64,000 bases of DNA from the NCBI GenBank assembly GCA_021432635.1, contig MU270047.1:372001-436000 (forward strand), read 5' to 3'. Source of the stretch: Thozetella sp. PMI_491 (lineage: Eukaryota > Ascomycota > Sordariomycetes > Chaetosphaeriales > Chaetosphaeriaceae). The notes below the pieces were generated by a model. That model ran no database searches, was not told the origin of the DNA, and worked only from the letters and a program-made list of their open reading frames with translations. The position numbers and the translations under genes are program-made. Shown one piece after another: positions 56,050 to 64,000 of this stretch. The first letter of the stretch is position 1, and the number at the start of each line of letters is the position of its first letter.

Positions 56050-59000
56050 TGTTGGGTCGAGCGGCGAGCTCGGGACAAGGTTATGGGGATGTCAGTCTGC
56101 TAAGGACTTTGGAAATAGAAGAGCGACGGCGGCAGAGAAATTCGGTCCAGCGAGGTTCGGAGGTCGATGAAACTGGCGGGTGCGACGGGCGGGAGTTGGT
56201 GTGTGTAATTGCGAGCCTGGGCCAGCTGGGGTGGCTCCGGCTTTATGATCAGGCGGTGATGGTCGATCGAAGGTGGGGATGTTCCGGCCGACGGCCCCTC
56301 AGCGCTTCGAGGACAAGAGCGAAAAAGGGAAAGGGCCAGCGGGCTTTGCTGGCTTGGGCGGGCGTCGCAGGGTGTGCAGGAACGGACGTCCAGAGGCGCT
56401 CGCAAAAAAAGATGGGATGGCTGTTTTAATAAAGTCAGGCAAAAAGTGTGCTGGACGGAGGAGGATGCGTCTATTCGTACGAGAAATTGATCCGCAGCGC
56501 CCGGGGGGTGGGCGAAGAGGGGTAGGCGGGTGCGATGGGCGTGGGTGGGTGATGGGTGGTGGGTGATGGGGAACCCAGAATACAGGGCTGTCCAGAGAAT
56601 CGTTGCCCAGCGGGCAGGGATTGCTGGCTCTTCCGTGCGGCGCCGGGAGCACCTGGCAACCCGTGCAACCACCCAGGACCTCTCAACCAGTGCGGGCTAT
56701 GCGGCTTTATCGATAGCAGGCAGATAGCGATATTGGCTGACGGTATTGTCTTGCGACCCCCCAGACTTGGGGAGCGGTCGGCAGCCCGGGTGGCTTGTTT
56801 ATTTGGGGACAAGCGAGGGGATTTGGTGAGAGGCGTCTCCTCTCGGCCGGGAGGCTTATTTTGTCTCTCTTATATCCAGATAACGGCACACTTGACGCAC
56901 TGGTGTTGTTTCCCTGGGCCCCCGCGACCTTTTTTTTTTTTGGTTTGCTCCGGACCGGGCGGTCGGGGAGTTATCGATAACTGTCTGGAATGGAAGGGGA
57001 GGGGGAAGGCGGGCCGGCCTTTTGTGTGGGGACCGTTTCCGTTTTGCTGGGAAGAGCCACCACGCCGTCGAACTGTGTGAGACTGACAGAGTGGAGCTCT
57101 GTTTATAGCATCAACCCTGCTCAGATCCTGGACCGTCTCGCACGTTGGGAGATCTTCAGCTAGCGACGCAGCAATGCGTCAGCGAGAGCAGAGCTGTGTC
57201 TCCACGTCCTTTGACCACCGCCAGCCTTGACCGTATCCAGCAGCAGCAGGCTGGGAGGAGATAGGTGCTAAGGAAGGCGAGCAGCGGGAAGCGGCGGAGC
57301 ACAGGAAACGACAAATAGCACAGAAAAGCCCGCGTATGCGTATGGGCGCGGCCGTCGATGGGCTGGCTGGGGGAACAGGGGCGCCGAGGCCAATGGTGGG
57401 AGTGCTCAGCGAATATGGTATGTACTGATGGGTCCTCTTGGGAGGACCGGGCATGCAGGTACTCGAGACCCGGGGGGGGGGGGGGGGGGGGGGTTGAGGG
57501 GGTTTGGCTCTGTCGTCGGGCCCCAATGCGCTGTTGGACCTCGCTGGCAATCCACTATGCACAGGCCTAGTGGAGCAGCCGAACAGCGAACAGAAGCGCT
57601 GTAAAATCTGCTGGCGGCGAAGGTCGGAGGCCACAAGAGGGGAAAGAACGAGGGCCAAATGCCACTACGAAGGCCGCGCAGGGATCCAGTGGAAAGAAGC
57701 CCGTCACCTTTGCTTCGTTCGCTTCGTTTAATGCCCGAATTCCTCTGGTTGGGTAGCAACGAGTGGGCGATGCCGGCTAGCGACGAGCTTGCGGCGACGT
57801 GTAGGTATAGGCGGCCGACAACGGTCTTTGTCTGCAAGTCGAAGGCCGAAGGGATTCAGAAGAGACTCGGGACAAAAAGGGTGTCTCTCGAAAGCACGAA
57901 GCGAAGGCCACATAGGCACGACAAGAAAGATCGGAGCAACCGAATTAAATCGTGAACTTTCGAGTGACACATTCAGGAGGGGGAGCTGGAGGCACCCGCC
58001 ACTGCCTGGCCGCGGGGAGCAGGCAGCTGCAAGCCAACACACACGCCCCGTCGAGGCAAGCCGACCGTCCATTGGACACTGGAGCCATCGGCTCGATGTG
58101 CATGCCTCCTGCAGACAGAGAGCCCCCTTGGGCGTCTAGTCATAGGACCAACGAGCCGGAGGAGTCAGTCTGGAGGCCCTCGTGGAGAGACGGCAATGGA
58201 GTCATCACTTCTCAGACTACGAATGTCCGCATCCTAACAATTCCTACTCAAGCCAGTCCGAAGATGCTGGGAGGCGTTTCGATATTGCATCGTCTTTGGT
58301 ATCCAAGCATACTCGATCGCTACCGGCATGTTACTTTCCGGCGAGCACGGAGGGGTTTTCTCGTCGATCAGCTGCATCCTGCCCTAGCTGGTGGCCTGTT
58401 GCGCAGTTGCGCAGTCTCGAGAAATGTTTGTGCGATTCCTACTGCATCTGCACCCACGCTGCCGCACAACTGGGCAGTGCCTGCGCCCACGAGTGGTGGT
58501 GGCCACCCGAGTTGCTCCACTCTTTTCCCTGTCCGGCTCTGATCTTTCTGGATCTTGCGTGCACATCGCAAGCCTTTCTTCGATCTCTGAACGCCTCCTT
58601 CTAAAGATGTACCTGGACGCGTCAACACCAGGTTGCGAGATAGCGAGGGTCTCCGTGCCAGCCAGATATCGCGATCTAGTGGGCGTTCGATAGCTCAGAC
58701 GAACAAGCAAACCCCGTTTCCCCTCCCCCAACCCAACGACGGGAAGCAGATTTTGTTTTGGCACCTTCTGGATGTTTGGTCCACTTCCTATTGGTCATCT
58801 TCCGCCAATGGAAGCAATCTTATACCCTCCCACGGTAGTAGTATTAATCCATCATCTCGAGGTGCTTGCGGGACGGGCCCCCCCAGGAGATGCTTCTGCT
58901 TCGGCGACCAGCAGAGCTCAATCGATACTCGAACCTGACGAATGTATGTGGCTCGTCCGGTGCTGAAGAGGCCCTGAAGATGGGCGAGATGCACACTCTC

Positions 59001-60513
59001 CAGGGGAACGAAGATGCCTGGTTTGGCCTCTGCTGTATTATCCCGGCCCAAGCATTTCGATCCAGGTGGGCATCGTAGTACTAGCCAAGCCAGCGTCTGC
59101 GATGTGCAGATGTCAAGAGCCGTCCAACACAGCTGATTCCCCGGCCGCGATTCCTTTACTCGCTCTATGTGGATAAGCTCGTGGTGCGATTGACGGCAGA
59201 GGAGGAAGGTGGGCCGCATCCAAGGCATTGACGCATGTACAGGGGTCCATTCGACCAGTCAAGTGACCGGTGTTGCTCTGGTCGACCCTTTCGAGTTAAG
59301 AGCACTGAGCAGGAACCAGTTCAAGTTCCTTTTTTTCGACTCATGGGGCCCGTGACATGGAGAATGGGATGGCCATCTCTCAGGATCCCATTCTGACGTA
59401 GCTAACCCCAACGGCCACCAACGCACCAAGGTCTCACTGGCCTTGTAAGGAGGTCGGCCATGCTGAAAAATCATGATGCCGAAACGCAGAGTCAGACGGA
59501 CAGTGACAGCCTCACTTCTTGGAGGTTCCAGCGAATGGCCAGCAAATGTGTGGGCAACCGACAGCTACGTCTAGGATTGTGCCGATAATTGTGGCAAAGA
59601 TCTGCTCATTCGCGAAAGAAGCCTGCATCTCCTGCATCTGGAATGGGCCCTCGGGAGTTCTCGTCGACGGCGCCGAGTCTAGATGCACATGAAAAAAACA
59701 GGACAAGGCGTCTTTTCTGGTGGTGCCGATAGCGTCGGGATGGGGGGATGGCCGTCTAGTCCATTCGATCGACATAGATTGGAGCCATGAGGCGGCTCTG
59801 TCGTCGCCATCCACTCCACACCGCCTTTTCGCCTTGAGCAAACATCCTCGCTCCACTAACCCGACCCGGCATCGACCACAACGCCACAACACATTGCACT
59901 AACGGACTCTGTGTGACGATCGCTAGGTCGACAGGTCGAGCAGAAGAAAAGGGTCGTAGGAGTTGTGGGGGAGCGGGACCGAGGCTCGAGCCAGTAGATG
60001 GCGATGCATTGCGGACAGGCTGGCTGGCCTCGAGATCTTCGGATCTTCCGGGGATGCAAGACATTTGCTGCCCAATGACGAGGGCAGTCAATCAGATGCT
60101 TGGTTGTCCCAACTTAGTCCTTTGGAGGCTGGGGTAACTTTATATGATTCCCGGCGGCAGCTGTAGCTCTCAAGCCCCGGCCGATACGACATACTGTCAG
60201 GCCGAAAGACACCTCGTAAATACCCTCATAAAGAAGCTCGATGACAAATGCCGGCCCCCATGGTTTGTTATACGGCGGCTGGCCGATTCTTGGCCACGGT
60301 GCACAAGCTGCCCCTCTTTGCTGCTGGTTCTTTTTCTCAGGGCGTGACACGATCACTTGCCAGGCAGCCAAGGACGCAAAACGAGAGAAGCACTAAGAAC
60401 GGCTAGGCAGAGTATATCTTCTGGAGGAAGATAAGAGGCCCCTGGCAGATGGGGCTAGGGAGGGGAGAGCACACAAGACTATGCAGCGTGAATTTCGAAC
60501 AGATAATTGCTTC
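56050..60513. other. Non-coding region, 4.5 kb
   Basis: No gene supported. The first kilobase should contain the promoter of the leftward disordered-protein gene. A run of 22 G lies at 57472-57493. A GGTGGGTGAT-type degenerate repeat occurs at about 56541-56572. Open frames between 57.9 and 60.3 kb are short, overlapping and without domains. Confidence 0.45.
57472..57493 (+). repeat. Poly-G tract of 22 G
   Basis: Uninterrupted G run, preceded by gagaccc and followed by ttgagggggt. It could form a G-quadruplex and is a likely site of length error in sequencing. Other homopolymers are a 15-C run at 3765-3779, 11 G at 6509-6519 and about 13 C at 34269-34281. Confidence 0.95.
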
Positions 60514-61410
60514 TCATGGTGTGCAGTTCGCCTCGGCCGGGAGCTCCATGTCCGTGACCACGGCCCGGTGATCGGACAAGAACACGCCGTCATCGAATCT
60601 ATTGGATAGGATCCCAAAGGTCGAGAACTTGATGCCCCCTGACTGTCGGACGAAGATGAAATCGATTCTCTTGGGTATCTCCCCCGGCTCGCCAAACGAG
60701 GTGTAGGTTATCTCTTGATTCCCATACCGAGCTTCTTCCGGGACGAGATATGATACGTCGTCCATTCCGGAGTCCGGTGCGGTTAAGGTCTGGTATGCCG
60801 CGTCATCGGGAGTGCTGTTGAAGTCGCCGCCTAAGAGAACCGGGAGCTGGTGGTCAGCGTCGCCGCCATCAGCCCAGGCTCCCGCCAAACGGAGCAACAG
60901 TTTCGCGCTCTCCTCCCGCGCAGCCACTCCCACGTGGTCTAGATGAGTAGCCATGACAACTGCCTCGGTCCCGAATTGCCTGTGACGGAACAAGCCCGTA
61001 GTCACGACCCGCTCCAGAGCCGCATCCCATCCCCTAGACGGTACGTCGGGGGTGGTACTAAGCCAGTACGTCCTGTTGCGTTCACACCTCCAGGTATCTA
61101 ACCGGAAGAAAATGGGCGAGAACTCTCCAGCCTGCTTTCCATCCTCACGACCACATCCGATGCGGCCCCAGGACGGACCCAGGTGGGCCTCGATGTCCTG
61201 AAGCTGCGAGTGCAGGACTTCCTGCAAGCAGATGAACGCCGAAGGGTGGCCCGATGTGACAAACTTGAGCTGAGCGCAGAGCTTTGGGCACCGGACAGAC
61301 CAGAGCTCTTCCCCTGGAACAGGACTCGGCGTCGCATACCTCACGTTGAACGTGATGAGACGAAGGGGTATGGTCCCCGAGCACTCAGGAGAGGGCCGCT
61401 TCCGCGTCAT
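60514..61410 (-). CDS. Endonuclease/exonuclease/phosphatase-fold protein
   Basis: Metal-dependent phosphoesterase of the DNase I-like (EEP) superfamily; substrate unknown. From the ATG at 61408-61410 it has 298 residues. The open frame runs further 5' to 61518 but without an ATG, so a short upstream exon is possible. Motifs in order are LRLITFNVRY (Asn), AFICLQEVLH (catalytic Glu), VVMATHLDHVG (His), LLGGDFNSTPDD (Asp and Asn), KRIDFIFVRQ (Asp) and FLSDHRAVVTDME (Asp-His pair). All EEP active-site residues are present, so it should be active. No signal peptide is visible in the part seen. Length suits the single-domain fungal members often annotated as endonuclease/exonuclease/phosphatase family proteins. 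Confidence 0.9.
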   Translation of the reverse strand: MTRKRPSPECSGTIPLRLITFNVRYATPSPVPGEELWSVRCPKLCAQLKFVTSGHPSAFICLQEVLHSQLQDIEAHLGPSWGRIGCGREDGKQAGEFSPIFFRLDTWRCERNRTYWLSTTPDVPSRGWDAALERVVTTGLFRHRQFGTEAVVMATHLDHVGVAAREESAKLLLRLAGAWADGGDADHQLPVLLGGDFNSTPDDAAYQTLTAPDSGMDDVSYLVPEEARYGNQEITYTSFGEPGEIPKRIDFIFVRQSGGIKFSTFGILSNRFDDGVFLSDHRAVVTDMELPAEANCTP

Positions 61411-61773
61411 GGCTGTCTGAGAACCCCCGACGTTATCGAGACAAGACTTAGAGCAGGTGGCGTATGCGGTGCTTCCAAATTGGGTGTTTTGCGGGTCCAA
61501 GGAGAGGTGGGTGATCACGATGTCGTGTTATTGAAAGATTCTCCCGGACATTCAGGCTCGATCCTTTGGCAAGCACTAGCGCGGTGAGGCCGTCCGGTGT
61601 TTGGCGTAGCAGACATCTGCTAAGGCGGTCGGTAATTCCTCAAGGGGTAGGGAGATGATGAAAAGGTCTCCCCGGATGGTTTCGTATGCACCTGGCTTCA
61701 CCCAAACGGACCTCCGATTGATCCTCTGGTGCGAGGTTTCGAGCGGCGGCGGAGGAGAGGATCGTGACCTACC

Positions 61774-61791
61774 TTATATAAGCCTCACGTG
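61774..61791 (-). promoter_or_regulatory. Candidate TATA box and CACGTG box of the EEP gene
   Basis: On the minus strand CACGTG (61786-61791) is followed by TATATAA (61774-61780), about 365 bp before the EEP ATG. The order and close spacing suggest a core promoter with an E-box type site. Confidence 0.45.
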
Positions 61792-63328
61792 ACGAAGTGC
61801 TCTTCCCGTGCCACGTCTTCCCTCCAGCGAAGCATCCATGTTTCTCGGGAAATATGGGAGTATTGTTAGATGAAAAGTAGACAAGGTGGCTTGGCTAGAA
61901 ACGGACACGTTTTGTTCCTTTTCAACTGCATCGAAGTAAGGAATTCTTTATACTCTCTTCCGTACCGCCTCCCCTTGTTATACAAGGAGCTCCATGCTCT
62001 TCTACTCCAGCGCCTGTCCAGCCTCGCTGCCCAACCCGGCCGAGGTGGGGTGACTCGGCAGGGCTTCGACTCATGTGCGCAGGGATACTGTGACTCAACT
62101 CCGGCGTGCATATTCTTTGGTCTCCCTCAGTTAGCAGCCTATTCTGGTGTTCGTTCATATGGGTTGTGCACCCAAGTTTCGGTCTGCTTGTTCCCAACCT
62201 TGCTAAGCCTGCCTCTCATCCCTGGTGGAAGGTTAGCACTGGTTGCTGTAGGCAGCCTCCTCTAGCTCTAACGAGGCCCATCGAGCCTATAGCTGGAGTT
62301 GAAGGGCCGGATGCAGCCCGCCCGGACGCGCAGAGCCTTTGAATCTGCCATGCCGGACTTCTCGTTGGTGGTCTCATGCCGTCTCTTAGGCATGCAAGAT
62401 TCTGTTCCTGCTTCTGAGGCTCTGTCTGAGCAACATCGCCTCGCGTCAATCTCCATCTTGCCCTCGTCCTGCTTTTTTCACCATTGGCAGAGTGTCACTT
62501 GGACAGATGCGCCACGACGACACATCATGCAGGTACGTTGTTTGGCCATGGGGCCGGCACTGCGATCGAAGAATCCCATCCCGCATCGGCCGAATTACAA
62601 ATGCGCGAGCCAGCATCCTGGCCTCTGAGATTGGTACGATCGGCCACGCGCAATATGTCTTCTACCTGCCTTACCTTCAATACGAAAACCGATCGGGTCC
62701 GTGAGGTCCTACGAGATGCTGATGGTGTGTGGTGCACAGTCATCTGCTCCGATGTGGGGTGTGCTTTGGTGACCCTACGGCGTAGTGAGCCGCGCAGCAG
62801 GTCGCCAGTCACGGGCTGGCACGGGTTGGCGGAATCCCGAACACATCTAAAGGTTGGCCACAATCAAGTCGATAGATCACATTATGGCTCGAGAGTAGCA
62901 TTTTCCTTCCACAATGATGGCCCGTCGATTCTGAGCTGCATTCAGGGCCTCAGCGCCGTCGCTCAGCTTTCCTTCTCATCTTACCCTCCTTCTTTCGACG
63001 CGTGATTCCATTTCAGGACTACGGTCTAGCTCAGGTCGTGGCCGGTTCCTTGCGTGTCTAATGGACAGTTGGGCGATGGCGCAGCTGGAGGATGATTCAC
63101 CCACCCTCTTGGGACCGGGTGTCGGCCTTGGCTGGCTGTCCTATTTGGCCCGCAACGACGTGAGACAGCAGGCTAGACTCAGGCATGGGGGATGACCTGC
63201 CTTCACCTCAGCAGGCAAGGCAAGCTCCCTGGATCTCACCGAATATGCTTGAAGACCAGGACACCACCCTGCCTCTCGGCGGGAAAAGGTGGTGGGGTTT
63301 GCCCGCCACTCTTTCTTCCCAAGTTGGG

Positions 63329-63335
63329 TATATAA
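63329..63335 (+). promoter_or_regulatory. Candidate TATA box of the right-end gene
   Basis: TATATAA about 350 bp upstream of the ATG at 63683, followed by a pyrimidine-rich stretch (63361-63390) where transcription could start. Confidence 0.45.
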
Positions 63336-63682
63336 GTTGGGCTAGTCCATGCTCAGCTCGCCTCGCATCTTGCCTATCTTTCCTTTTTGGATGTTGTACA
63401 GCATCTGCATCTGGAAGAGACCAAAAGGGTTCAAAGGCTACCTCAACCCTCTTTTAAACGTATTGCCCCCAGGGCCGGCTAGGCCGGCGCTTGACTCTCG
63501 TTATACAGAGGCGCGAAGCCTTCGCGGGTTGCCTTATCACAGCAACTTGCCCCCCGGCAAGGCCGAGCTCTCTGCTGCCTATTATATGTATGCGGCCAGG
63601 TCCATTTCTTCGACCTGCCACCGCGCTGCCTATCTACTCCTTAAAACTTAATTTCATCCATCGGTAACGTCTAGACAGCATC

Positions 63683-64000
63683 ATGCCGGCGACCAACCGG
63701 CAGCCACATGCGAGGTGGGACAACTGGCCGCCGACACAAATGCGGCTCCAGCCCAACCTTGAGCATGACGATGCCGAGATCGAAGAGTTCGATCTAGCCA
63801 TGGACCAAAACCCCATCAACTTCTTCCTTACCCCGGCCACGCCTTCTTACGAAGTCGACCTCGACATGATGGACTTCGACGCGGGCATCGAAGACTCCAA
63901 GCATCCGGCGCCTATCGTCCGCAGCGTGAGCCCCTCTAGCCTGGAGGGCCTGCGTTTGCCACCGCCGAGACCCCCTACACCACCCAAGTCACCGTCGACG
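63683..64000 (+). CDS. N-terminus of an unidentified protein, cut by the window end
   Basis: An open frame starts at ATG 63683-63685 and continues without a stop to the last base (106 codons seen). The fragment is acidic and proline-rich: DNWPPTQMRLQPNLEHDDAE, then EEFDLAMDQNPINFFLTPAT, and a Pro-rich PPPRPPTPPKSP at the edge. A TATA-like box and pyrimidine tract lie upstream. No domain can be identified from this part; it could be a regulatory or cytoskeletal protein with a disordered N-terminus, but that is a guess. Confidence 0.6.
   Translation, partial: MPATNRQPHARWDNWPPTQMRLQPNLEHDDAEIEEFDLAMDQNPINFFLTPATPSYEVDLDMMDFDAGIEDSKHPAPIVRSVSPSSLEGLRLPPPRPPTPPKSPST

Larger units (their letters stand above)
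61411..63682. other. Divergent intergenic region
   Basis: Separates the leftward EEP gene from the rightward gene at the window end. Apart from the two TATA-type candidates listed, no gene or repeat was seen. Confidence 0.45.

Noticed and set aside
57952-58764. Open frames of 196, 140 and 126 codons on both strands
   Set aside because: Mutually overlapping, no domains, no splice signals that extend them.

Overview
The window is nuclear DNA of a filamentous ascomycete, most likely a Sordariomycete (inference). Genes are split by short introns, usually 50-110 nt, with GTAAGT/GTATGT-type donors, GCTAAC/CTGAC-like branch sites and YAG acceptors. Protein families are fungal: a 705-residue Hsp90 ending in MEEVD, Ssh4-type SPRY adaptor, TRAPPII Trs120, fungal MED11, bL31m. 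There is no operon-like packing, no ribosomal RNA, no CRISPR, and I found no intact transposon or convincing tRNA. Splice sites given below were read by eye from sequence and checked for reading-frame consistency.

Layout. 1.2-3.6 kb (-): secreted GMC oxidoreductase with six exons. 3.6-8.2 kb: non-coding, with a possible decayed gene near 4.5-5.4 kb. 8.2-10.5 kb (+): intronless Ser/Thr kinase. 11.6-13.8 kb (-): Hsp90. 16.6-17.1 kb (+): FKBP12. 17.5-18.3 kb (-): flavin reductase-like protein. 18.9-19.5 kb (+): mitoribosomal bL31m. 19.9-21.7 kb (-): Vps5 retromer sorting nexin. 22.3-25.2 kb (-): TAF5 of TFIID, head to head with 26.1-26.8 kb (+) Mediator MED11. 27.3-27.9 kb (-): three-exon small secreted apple/PAN-like protein. 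28.5 kb: 10-bp minisatellite. 29.0-33.4 kb (-): Trs120. 34.3-35.4 kb (-): short-chain dehydrogenase-like protein that has lost the usual catalytic and cofactor motifs. 37.3-38.7 kb (+): phosphoserine aminotransferase gene with two frame breaks and a stop codon. 39.2-39.8 kb (+): small secreted cysteine-rich protein. 40.7-42.4 kb (-): Ssh4/Ear1-like SPRY adaptor. 45.2-46.5 kb (-): single-pass membrane protein of unknown function. 46.5-54.5 kb: gene-poor. 54.5-56.0 kb (-): disordered protein of unknown function. 60.5-61.4 kb (-): endonuclease/exonuclease/phosphatase-fold protein. 63.7 kb to the end (+): start of a further gene that leaves the window.

Function. This is mostly a housekeeping neighbourhood rather than a pathway cluster. 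Three proteins act in endomembrane traffic (Vps5, Trs120, Ssh4-like), two in RNA polymerase II initiation (TAF5, MED11), two in protein folding (Hsp90, FKBP12) and one in mitochondrial translation. The accessory content is the secreted GMC enzyme, the two small secreted cysteine-containing proteins, the degenerate SDR and the broken aminotransferase. The last four sit between 27 and 40 kb, interleaved only with Trs120, and this is the least conventional part of the window. I did not find an obviously new multi-gene system. The best candidates for new biology are the SDR-like protein without SDR motifs, the two small secreted proteins, and two inverted repeats.
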